A DNA stretch of 64,000 bases from an uncultured Eubacteriales bacterium (GTDB lineage Bacteria > Bacillota > Clostridia > Oscillospirales > Oscillospiraceae), in contig ONIN01000003.1 in assembly GCA_900317905.1 (NCBI GenBank), positions 1 through 64,000 on the forward strand, given 5' to 3'. Both the position numbers and the translations under genes were made by a program. Below the pieces are notes generated by a model. That model saw only the letters and a program-made list of their open reading frames with translations, did not search any database and was not told the origin of the DNA. The stretch's first letter is position 1. Each line of letters opens with the position of its first letter. Shown one piece after another: positions 56,711-64,000 of the stretch.

Positions 56711-57332
56711 CGTATTCTCCTCCTTTAAGTTCTTTCATTCTCTGGATCAGGGCGATGAGTACCCCGATGATGACTGCGGCGGGAACCGCAAGAACGGCGA
56801 TCAGCACGCCCGTGGGCAGCGGATCGACCTTGTTGCCCCAGAGGGCCGCCAGGATCAAGACCCCCATCAGCACGATCCACACCACAGCCGAGAGGATCGC
56901 GCCGCCCCGCCGTTTGTTCACATCAGACTTTTCCGTGTCCATGAAAGTAACGCCTCCCTTCTCAAGGGTTTTCATGGTCTCCAGATATTCGTCGGCGTTG
57001 AGATCGGCCAGGTCGGGCGCCTCGGCCTTCAGCCGTTCGCAGAGCTGCCGCATGTGGCCCACGTCCCGCTCCCGCTTTTCCAGGTCACGCATATGCCTCT
57101 CGAGGCAGTCGGAGAGGCTGCGCTCCCCCTCCAGCACCTGACGGATGGCGGCGCATGGCACATCCAGACGGCGCAGCAGCTTGATGATCTTCAGCCGCTC
57201 CACATCCTTCAGACTGTAGTCCCGGTAGCCGTTGGCCGGGTTCCGCTCCGGCCGCAGCAGCCCCTGGTCCTCGTAGAACCGGATGTTCTTTTTCGTGACG
57301 CCCACCAGCTCTTCCACCTGGTTGATCTTCAT
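56691..57332 (-). CDS. MerR family regulator with C-terminal membrane helices
   Basis: A 213-residue protein. Residues 1-70 are a MerR winged helix: MKINQVEELVGVTKKNIRFYEDQGLL, NGYRDYSLKDVERLK. A dimerisation helix follows (about 75-112). Then, unusually, two transmembrane helices (about 143-163 and 172-194) and a short basic/acidic tail are fused. No metal-site cysteines are seen at the usual place (a single Cys at 59 and one at 75). A membrane-tethered MerR could sense envelope state. Overlaps ybjQ by 20 bases. Confidence 0.88.
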   Translation of the reverse strand: MKINQVEELVGVTKKNIRFYEDQGLLRPERNPANGYRDYSLKDVERLKIIKLLRRLDVPCAAIRQVLEGERSLSDCLERHMRDLEKRERDVGHMRQLCERLKAEAPDLADLNADEYLETMKTLEKGGVTFMDTEKSDVNKRRGGAILSAVVWIVLMGVLILAALWGNKVDPLPTGVLIAVLAVPAAVIIGVLIALIQRMKELKGGEYDEARKY

Positions 57333-57419
57333 CGGGTCACCTCCGAACCTCTGTTCTGATTGGAATATAAGCCTTCCACCAAGGGGAATGTCAAGGGGTT
57401 TTTCGAAAAAAGTTTGAAA

Positions 57420-58292
57420 TTATTCCCCTTTTGTCCAGTCCTGCACGAATTTTATGAACTGCTGCACCAGCTCCGGGGCGGATTTGAGATCCGGGATGGC
57501 GATGGCGATGGTGCGGTGGGCCGGGGGATCCAGCTCCTTGATGAGCACATCGTGGCGGTCGCTGCGGAGCACCAGCTCGTGGGTGATGCAGATGCCGAGG
57601 CCGCTCTCTACCATGGAGATCAGAGCATAGTCATCGGCGGTCTGGAACCGGATGTCCGGGGTGATCCCCTGGGAACTCAGATACCGCTGGGCGTCCCGGT
57701 TGGTGCTGTCCACCAGACTCACCACCGGCTCCGAGCCGAAGCATTTCGCCGGCACCCGCTCCGCCTCCGCCAGGGCGTGCCCCTTGGGCAGCACCGCCAG
57801 CAGCTTGTCCGCCTTCACCGGTATCATCTCGCAGTTCAGGGTGTCCGGCAGCGACACGAAGCCGAAGTCCACCGCCCCGCTGCGGACATACTCGTCCACC
57901 TCGGCGTAGGCCCCGTCGAAGAGCTTGAACTGCGCCTCCGGGTGGTCGGACTGGAAGGCCTTCATCATGGCCGGGAGCCAGCTGACCGCCACACTTTTAA
58001 AAGTTGCGATCCGGATCACATGGCCGCCGCGCTCCCGCTCCTCCGAGACCGTCTTTCTAAGGGCGTCGTCCGCCTGGACCACCTGCTGCACCGCGGGAAA
58101 GACCCGTCTCCCCTCTCTTGTCAGGTGCACCCCCGACCGGCTGCGCACCAGAAGCCGGAACCCGAAGTCCCGCTCCAGGGCGTTGAGATTCTGGGTCAGC
58201 GCGCTCTGGGACACGCCCAGCGCCTCCGCCGCCGCGGACACCGACCGTTTTTCCACGGTCTCAACAAAGGCCCGATATTGCTTTAAGCTCAT
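57420..58292 (-). CDS. LysR family transcription regulator
   Basis: A 290-residue regulator with the N-terminal HTH (FVETVEKRSVSAAAEALGVSQSALTQNLNALERDFGFRLL) and a periplasmic-binding-like effector domain. Divergent from a sodium/proline symporter, so it probably controls it in response to a small ligand. TTAG/CTAA arm sequences occur both close to its own start (58309-58317) and in front of putP (58460-58478 region). Effector unknown. Confidence 0.93.
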   Translation of the reverse strand: MSLKQYRAFVETVEKRSVSAAAEALGVSQSALTQNLNALERDFGFRLLVRSRSGVHLTREGRRVFPAVQQVVQADDALRKTVSEERERGGHVIRIATFKSVAVSWLPAMMKAFQSDHPEAQFKLFDGAYAEVDEYVRSGAVDFGFVSLPDTLNCEMIPVKADKLLAVLPKGHALAEAERVPAKCFGSEPVVSLVDSTNRDAQRYLSSQGITPDIRFQTADDYALISMVESGLGICITHELVLRSDRHDVLIKELDPPAHRTIAIAIPDLKSAPELVQQFIKFVQDWTKGE

Positions 58293-58308
58293 TTTGCGCT
58301 CCTTTTTA

Positions 58309-58317
58309 TTAGGCTAA
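58309..58317. promoter_or_regulatory. TTAG-G-CTAA palindrome near the LysR start
   Basis: Perfect inverted arms; same arms as in the box in front of putP. Candidate autoregulatory LysR site. Confidence 0.4.
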
Positions 58318-58404
58318 CTTATATTACTATGTCAGCATATACCAGTTTTCCTCCTTTGTCAACCGGATTTCTTCGTCAAAACCGAAAAACAAGCCCCTTC
58401 AACC

Positions 58405-58433
58405 TTGACAAATCAAACAGATTCCGGTAAACT
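58405..58433 (+). promoter_or_regulatory. Promoter of putP
   Basis: Perfect TTGACA, 17 bases, TAAACT, 76 bases before the putP ATG. The -10 lies inside a solo copy of the outer repeat end (CCGGTAAACTACAACTG, 58424-58440). Confidence 0.62.
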
Positions 58434-58459
58434 ACAACTGTTTTTTCCGCTGTGAAGTT

Positions 58460-58478
58460 ATATTAGAAAACCTAATAT
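58460..58478. promoter_or_regulatory. Inverted repeat between promoter and putP
   Basis: ATATTAG / CTAATAT around AAAAC, 30 bases before the start codon. Possible LysR site or roadblock. Confidence 0.5.
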
Positions 58479-58509
58479 ATTTCGTAAGCCACCGAGGAGG
58501 AATCTCATC

Positions 58510-59991
58510 ATGAATGCAGAATTTCTGGCCATGATCCTTTATTTCGTGGTCGTCATTGCCATCGGCATCTACTTCTTCCTGAAGAGCCGCGGGGCTGAGT
58601 CCGGTGAAAAGGACTACTTCCTGGGCGGCCGTCAGATGAACGGCTGGGTCGCCGCTCTGAGCGCCGGCGCTTCCGACATGAGCGCCTGGGTGCTGATGGG
58701 TCTGCCCGGCTCCATTTATCTCTATGGTGTGGGTCAGGTCTGGATCGCCGTGGGTCTCGCCATCGGCACCATCCTCTCCTGGATCTTCGTGGCGCCGAAT
58801 CTGCGCCGCTACTCCATTCGGGCCAAGGACTCCATCACCATCCCGCAGTTTCTCACCAACCGCTTCCTGACCAAAAATAAGGGACTGCAGATCGTCTCCG
58901 CCATCGTGTTCGTGGTGGCCTACTGCGTGTACTCCGCCTCCAGCATCTCCGCCTGCGGCACCCTGTTCAACACGGTTCTGGGCGTGGAGAAGAGCACCGC
59001 CATGATCGTTGCCACCATCATCATTCTGCTGTACGTGTTCCTGGGCGGCTTCAACGCGGTCTGCTGGACGGACTTCTTCCAGGGCATGCTGATGCTGGCG
59101 GCCCTGATGCTGGCGCCCATCTTCGCTGTGTTCGCCATGAACGCCGCGGACTTCGTGGCCCCCGCCATGAACCTGCCCGAGAACTACTACAGCCTGCTGT
59201 CCGGCGGCGGCTTCAACTGGAAGAGCCTGTCCGACATCCTCTCCGGCTTCGGCTGGGGCCTGGGCTACTTCGGCATGCCCCACATCATCGTCCGTTACAT
59301 TTCCATCCGTTCCGAGCACGAGATGCGCAAGAGCCAGGTCATCGGCAGCACCTGGACCACCCTGATCCTGGCCATGGCCGCCGTGGTGGCGCTGGTGGGC
59401 CGCAAGTTCCTGGGCGACAGTCTCACCGATCAGAGCCTGGTGTTCGTGAACATCGTCCGCGCCGTGTTCCCCAGCTTCATCGCCGGCGTCCTGCTCAGCG
59501 CGATTCTGGCTGCTGCCATGAGCACCGCCGACTCCCAGCTGCTGGCCTCCAGCTCCGCCTTCGCCTCGGATATCTATAAGTCCATCTTCCGCAAGGACGC
59601 CTCCGACAAGGAGATGCTCTGGGCCGGCCGCGCCGCAGTCGTCGCGATCTCCGTGGTAGCCTACCTCATCGCCGTAAATCCCAACAGCGGCGGCATCATG
59701 GATCTGGTCTCCAACGCCTGGGGCTTCTTCGGCGCCGCCTTCGGCCCGGTGATCCTGCTGGCCCTCTACTGGCGCAGACTGAACTACGCCGGCGCGGTGG
59801 CCGGCGTTGTGGTGGGCTTCGTGGTGGACTTCCTCTGGTTCAAGTTCCTGGCGGGCTCCACCGGCCTCTACGAGATCATCCCCGGCTTTGTCTGCGGTCT
59901 CATCGCCGCCGTGGTGGTGAGTCTCGTCACCAAGGCCCCCAGCAAGGAGGTCACCGATCTCTTCGACGCCTACAAAGCGCCCACCGACTGA
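58510..59991 (+). CDS. putP: Sodium/proline symporter
   Basis: A 493-residue SSS-family transporter with about 13 helices. Signature regions SGEKDYFLGGRQMNGWVAALSAGASDMSAW, GFGWGLGYFGMPHIIVRYIS and SAILAAAMSTADSQLLASSSAF (the SSS motif) are present, as in PutP. It imports proline with sodium, useful for osmotic balance and Stickland fermentation. Ribosome binding site GAGGAGGAA. LysR gene upstream in opposite direction; a strong terminator follows. Confidence 0.94.
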   Translation: MNAEFLAMILYFVVVIAIGIYFFLKSRGAESGEKDYFLGGRQMNGWVAALSAGASDMSAWVLMGLPGSIYLYGVGQVWIAVGLAIGTILSWIFVAPNLRRYSIRAKDSITIPQFLTNRFLTKNKGLQIVSAIVFVVAYCVYSASSISACGTLFNTVLGVEKSTAMIVATIIILLYVFLGGFNAVCWTDFFQGMLMLAALMLAPIFAVFAMNAADFVAPAMNLPENYYSLLSGGGFNWKSLSDILSGFGWGLGYFGMPHIIVRYISIRSEHEMRKSQVIGSTWTTLILAMAAVVALVGRKFLGDSLTDQSLVFVNIVRAVFPSFIAGVLLSAILAAAMSTADSQLLASSSAFASDIYKSIFRKDASDKEMLWAGRAAVVAISVVAYLIAVNPNSGGIMDLVSNAWGFFGAAFGPVILLALYWRRLNYAGAVAGVVVGFVVDFLWFKFLAGSTGLYEIIPGFVCGLIAAVVVSLVTKAPSKEVTDLFDAYKAPTD

Positions 59992-60007
59992 TCCCAAAAT
60001 GCAAACG

Positions 60008-60035
60008 ACCCGGACGCAAAAGCGTCCGGGTTTTT
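60008..60035 (+). terminator. Terminator of putP
   Basis: ACCCGGACGC-AAAA-GCGTCCGGGT followed by TTTT. Confidence 0.93.
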
Positions 60036-60046
60036 CATATGCATTT

Positions 60047-60412
60047 TCAGACGACGGTGTATCCCGCCTGTTTGAGAGCGTCCATGGCCCGATCGAAGTT
60101 TTCATCCTTCACAAGAATGTAATCCGTATTGTAGGTGGAGACCGCGAAGATGCCGATCCCCTGCTCCGCCAGGATCCCGGTGAGCTTCGAGAGGATGCCG
60201 ATCAGGGTAAAGTCCAGCACCCCCTGGATACGGAAGCCCTTCCAGCCGTCCTCCCGCTGCGTGGTCTGCTCCGGCGTGTCTTCGGTGCGGCAGACCAGGG
60301 AGATCTCCTCGTCGGTCTTTCCGATGAAGTAGAAATCCCGGCTGAGGTCCAGCGCCTCCACCGACGGCACTTTGCAGACCGTGAGGTCAAAGGTCAGCGT
60401 TTTCAGTTCCAT
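60047..60412 (-). CDS. ACT domain protein
   Basis: A 121-residue protein with tandem ACT-like modules: the C-terminal half (VLDFTLIGILSKLTGILAEQGIGIFAVSTYNTDYILVK) is a classical ACT fold for amino acid sensing, similar to the CASTOR/ACT_7 group. It has no catalytic domain. It follows an MmcQ-like gene by 12 bases and begins after CGGAGGAG. Its ligand is unknown. Confidence 0.85.
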   Translation of the reverse strand: MELKTLTFDLTVCKVPSVEALDLSRDFYFIGKTDEEISLVCRTEDTPEQTTQREDGWKGFRIQGVLDFTLIGILSKLTGILAEQGIGIFAVSTYNTDYILVKDENFDRAMDALKQAGYTVV

Positions 60413-60424
60413 AGGCTCCTCCGA

Positions 60425-61084
60425 TCACCGCTGCTTCCCCGCCAGCGCATAGCTCTCCCGGATGGCCGCAAAGAGCGCCGCGTCCGGGACGCTGTCATTC
60501 AGTACGAGGGTGTACCAGCTGTTTTTGTTCATGTGCCAGGCAGGGAGATGATGGGGTCTGGAGAGCACTTCCTCCCGACGCTCCCTGTCCATGCGCAGGA
60601 CCAGGATCTCCTGGATCTCGTCGGTGTCCAGTCCCAGCTTCCGGCCCGCCACCGTGAGGATCAGGCCATACCACTTTTCGTTGTCCCTCCTGCGCCAGAT
60701 GGCGTTGTCCGGAAACCGCTCCCAGAGGAATTCCAGCGCGTCCCCCCAGGTCTCCCGCACGAAGCGGATGACCGTTTCTGCCTGCATCGAGCGGAACACA
60801 GCGGGCTCACAGCACCGGGCCGCAATGTCGGTCAGCACCGTTTCGACGGCGCCGCGCACCTCCCCGAGGAAGCTCCCGACGGCGCTGGTTTTGTAGAGGG
60901 TGTAGGGCTCTCCCGTGTCGATCTCCGTCAGATCCGTGTCCACGCCGCCCGACGGGAGCATCCGTACCCTGAGCCGGAACATGCCGTCGAGAATGTCGGT
61001 CTCATAGGTCAGATCCTCGGAAAAGCCGTAGGCAAACAGCTTTTCGGGGACCGCCCGTTTATGGAGAAAAATGTCCTCAAACAT
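60425..61084 (-). CDS. MmcQ/YjbR-like protein
   Basis: A 219-residue protein whose C-terminal part (WYGLILTVAGRKLGLD...HHLPAWHMNKNSWYTLVLND) matches the MmcQ/YjbR fold, known in DNA-binding-like proteins of unknown function. The N-terminal part (about 1-100) is an extra domain not found in the short members. It starts one base after the stop of the acetyltransferase, so it is coupled to it. Confidence 0.85.
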   Translation of the reverse strand: MFEDIFLHKRAVPEKLFAYGFSEDLTYETDILDGMFRLRVRMLPSGGVDTDLTEIDTGEPYTLYKTSAVGSFLGEVRGAVETVLTDIAARCCEPAVFRSMQAETVIRFVRETWGDALEFLWERFPDNAIWRRRDNEKWYGLILTVAGRKLGLDTDEIQEILVLRMDRERREEVLSRPHHLPAWHMNKNSWYTLVLNDSVPDAALFAAIRESYALAGKQR

Positions 61085-61085
61085 A

Positions 61086-61649
61086 TCACTCGATCATTTT
61101 GATGACCTTGGCGGGGCTGCCCACGGCCACGGCGTTGTCGGGGATGCTCTTGGTCACCACGGAGCCGGCGCCGATGACGGCATTTTCACCGATGGTCACG
61201 CCGGGCATGAGGATGGCTCTGGCCCCGACCCAGGCGCCTTTTTTGACGACCACCGGGGCGCACTTCACCACGATCTTGTCCTTCAGGTCGTGATTCACCG
61301 TCAGGATCGTCACCTGAGGCGCGATCTGGGCGCCGTCCTGGATCTCAATCCCGGCAGCTGCAGACATGCAGACACTGTGGTTGATGAACACGCCCTCGCC
61401 GATCCGCACCTGATGGCCGTAGTCGATCTCCATGGGTGCGAGGATGCTGCTGGTCTTGGGGAGCGTCCCCTCCAGCAGCTGTTCGATCCGGGCGCGCGCC
61501 TCGTCGGAATAGGGGTTCAGCCGGTTGATCTCGGTGCACAGGCCCAGGGATCTGGCCATCTTCGGAATGGTGACGGCGCGGAATTCCTCGTCTGTCCGCA
61601 TATTGATGGGTTCGGAATCGTGCAGCCGCTCCCAAACGTCTTTCGCCAT
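61086..61649 (-). CDS. Maltose O-acetyltransferase-like hexapeptide acyltransferase
   Basis: A 187-residue acetyl-CoA dependent enzyme with a short helical N-terminal Mac domain and a left-handed beta helix of hexapeptide repeats: [39 protein letters not shown], ending [11 protein letters not shown]. Catalytic histidine is probably in the NHDL segment. The ATG at 61649 follows GGAGGGA. Acceptor sugar or small molecule unknown. First of three genes on the minus strand. Confidence 0.92.
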   Translation of the reverse strand: MAKDVWERLHDSEPINMRTDEEFRAVTIPKMARSLGLCTEINRLNPYSDEARARIEQLLEGTLPKTSSILAPMEIDYGHQVRIGEGVFINHSVCMSAAAGIEIQDGAQIAPQVTILTVNHDLKDKIVVKCAPVVVKKGAWVGARAILMPGVTIGENAVIGAGSVVTKSIPDNAVAVGSPAKVIKMIE

Positions 61650-61683
61650 GATATTCCCTCCTGCATGGTTACAATTTGGGATT

Positions 61684-61712
61684 ATTATACCGAATCCACA
61701 GCCGCTGCGCAA
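61684..61712 (-). promoter_or_regulatory. Promoter of the acetyltransferase operon
   Basis: Minus strand TTGCGC, 17 bases, TATAAT, 35 bases before the ATG. Confidence 0.68.
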
Positions 61713-61784
61713 GCGCCCGGGCAGAAAAATGAGGAAAAGCGCGCATCGGGTGACCTGCGAGCGCGATGTTCGGGCGGAAAGGTA

Positions 61785-61923
61785 CAAATGATAGTTTATC
61801 GCTCTCTTCTTGTAGGGCGGGGACCTGTGCCACGCCGCATTGGGAATGGTGTTGGATGAACGGCGGGGCACAGGTCCCCGCCCTACGGTGAATCATTTAA
61901 GACGCCCCGACAAACTCCAATTC
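61785..61923. repeat. Intergenic repeat element F (GTAGGGCGGGGACC inner repeat)
   Basis: Outer ends CAAATGATAGTTTATCG and CCCCGACAAACTCCAATT. Inner pair: 20-bp perfect inverted repeats, GTAGGGCGGGGACCTG... at 61812-61831 and its complement at 61867-61886. Smallest of the five elements. It lies between the acetyltransferase promoter and panB. Confidence 0.85.
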
Positions 61924-61962
61924 TCACTTCCCGCATAATACCCATTATCCTACTATGTAATA

Positions 61963-61991
61963 TTGACTTTTTCCATTTGCAGTGCTATATT
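61963..61991 (+). promoter_or_regulatory. Promoter of panB
   Basis: TTGACT, 17 bases, TATATT, 62 bases before the ATG. Confidence 0.75.
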
Positions 61992-62053
61992 GGACTTGTC
62001 CCCTGTTGGGCGGCATTGGATGAAAACCAGCAGCATTGGAAATGGAGGCTGTC

Positions 62054-62896
62054 ATGAAAAAAAGCATTTTGGATCTGCGCCGGATGGCGAGCGAGCACGA
62101 GCCGATCACCTGGCTCACGGCATACGACTATCTGACCGCGAAATATGAGGAGCGGGCCGGGATCGACATGATCCTTGTCGGCGACTCCCTGGGCATGGTG
62201 GAGCTGGGATACGACACCACGATCCCCGTGACCATGGACGACATGATCCGCCACAGCAGCGCCGTCCGCAGAGGCGCGCCGGAGACCTTCATCGTCGGCG
62301 ACATGCCCTACCTCTCCTACCAGATCTCCGACGAGAGCGCCATCGCCAACGCCGGGCGGTTCATCAAGGAGGCGGGCTGCGACGCCATCAAGCTGGAGGG
62401 CGGCGGCGCAGAGATCTGCAAGCGCATCAAAGCCATCTCCTCCACCGGCACCCTGGTCTTCGGCCACATCGGTCTGACGCCGCAGTTTGCAGCCGAGATG
62501 GGCGGCTACAAGGCCCAGGGCAAGAGTGTGGAGGCGGCGGAAAAGCTGCTGGCCGAGGCGTATCGGATCCAGGAGGCCGGGGCCTGCGCCATTCTGGTGG
62601 AGGGCGTGCCGGAGATCGTCGGCAAGCTCATCACGGAGAAACTCAGCATCCCGGTGCTCGGCATCGGCGCGGGGCCCTACACCCACGGGCAGCTGCTGAT
62701 CTACGCGGACATGGTGGGACTCTACGACAATTTCACCCCGAAGTTCGTGAAAAAGTACGCCGAGATCGGCCAGGAGTTGCTCCGGGCATTCACCGAATAC
62801 TGCGACGAGGTGCGCAGCGGCCAGTTCCCCATCAACGGTGTCCACACCTACAAGATCAGCGACGAAGAACGCGAAAAGATCGAAAAGCTCTTCTGA
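62054..62896 (+). CDS. panB: 3-methyl-2-oxobutanoate hydroxymethyltransferase
   Basis: A 280-residue TIM-barrel enzyme, the first step of pantothenate synthesis. Has LTAYDYLTAKYEERAGIDMILVGDSL, VTMDDMIRHSSAVRRGAP, GHIGLTPQ and EGVPEIVGKLITEKLSIPVLGIGAG. All catalytic residues appear present. Start ATG 62054 after TGGAGG; an earlier in-frame TTG/ATG is less likely. panC and panD are not in the window. Length is normal. Confidence 0.96.
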   Translation: MKKSILDLRRMASEHEPITWLTAYDYLTAKYEERAGIDMILVGDSLGMVELGYDTTIPVTMDDMIRHSSAVRRGAPETFIVGDMPYLSYQISDESAIANAGRFIKEAGCDAIKLEGGGAEICKRIKAISSTGTLVFGHIGLTPQFAAEMGGYKAQGKSVEAAEKLLAEAYRIQEAGACAILVEGVPEIVGKLITEKLSIPVLGIGAGPYTHGQLLIYADMVGLYDNFTPKFVKKYAEIGQELLRAFTEYCDEVRSGQFPINGVHTYKISDEEREKIEKLF

Positions 62897-62906
62897 TTCA
62901 CACAAC

Positions 62907-62941
62907 AAAAAAATGGTGCGTCAATCGACGCACCATTTTTT
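62907..62941. terminator. Bidirectional terminator between panB and gdhA
   Basis: 15-bp stem AAAAAATGGTGCGTC with a four-base loop and A- and T-runs on both sides. Confidence 0.93.
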
Positions 62942-62956
62942 ATTTGGTTTTAGAGA

Positions 62957-64000
<1,044 letters not shown>

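Overview
The window looks like a chromosomal segment of a GC-rich, anaerobic, spore-forming member of the Clostridia, most like the gut Oscillospiraceae (Oscillibacter / Flavonifractor / Lawsonibacter type). The pointers are a GerW-type sporulation gene in a conserved scpA-scpB-dacB-rluB block, a three-subunit electron-bifurcating type [FeFe] hydrogenase, acetate kinase, Gram-positive style promoters and ribosome binding sites, frequent GTG/TTG starts, and no respiratory chain genes. Genes are dense and mostly housekeeping. No rRNA, tRNA, CRISPR array, transposase or prophage structural gene was seen.

Layout. 1-4.6 kb: end of a GT-B-like gene, then an alpha-galactosidase, an AEC transporter and a tRNA-dihydrouridine synthase. 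4.6-6.7 kb: rplU-rpmA-obg behind a consensus promoter and a likely L21 leader. 6.7-8.8 kb: a two-component system. 8.8-10.9 kb: ApbE / NusG-II / Gx-transporter trio. 11-13.4 kb: two membrane-linked glycosyltransferases. 13.4-16 kb: tmcAL and ackA. 16-20.2 kb: hydrogenase operon with a Rex-like operator. 20.3-22 kb: small membrane protein, GntR regulator and YgjV. 22-27 kb: rluB, dacB, gerW, DUF2953, scpB, scpA and an M50 protease in one leftward operon. 27-28 kb: an isolated 33-codon gene with its own promoter and terminator, then a repeat element. 28-32.4 kb: TPM-like protein, PspA and a P-type ATPase. 32.7-36.2 kb: CstA and three poorly known genes. 36.3-42.8 kb: pgi, mtnK-mtnA, and a large iron-sulfur/FAD fusion oxidoreductase. 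43-44.5 kb: yebC and a small AT-rich repressor / membrane zinc-ribbon pair. 44.6-52 kb: serCA, mtaB, cysteine desulfurase, AI-2E exporter family protein and a second D,D-carboxypeptidase. 52.3-56 kb: nucleoside-type ABC transporter. 56.4-62 kb: YbjQ and membrane MerR, LysR, PutP, ACT, MmcQ and acetyltransferase genes. 62-64 kb: panB and the 3' part of gdhA.

Metabolic logic. Fermentation redox is handled by the hydrogenase and the GltD-like oxidoreductase, both with half-sites for the NADH sensor Rex in their promoters. Acetate kinase gives ATP, GdhA and SerCA tie carbon to amino acids, and CstA, PutP and the ABC transporter import nutrients. Cell-wall and sporulation functions cluster at 22-27 kb.

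The two most unusual things are (1) the stand-alone gene for a 33-residue peptide carrying two WILGL motifs, and (2) five intergenic elements that share outer inverted ends but carry different inner inverted repeats. A third is the AT-rich repressor / zinc-ribbon module whose divergent promoters interleave around palindromes.
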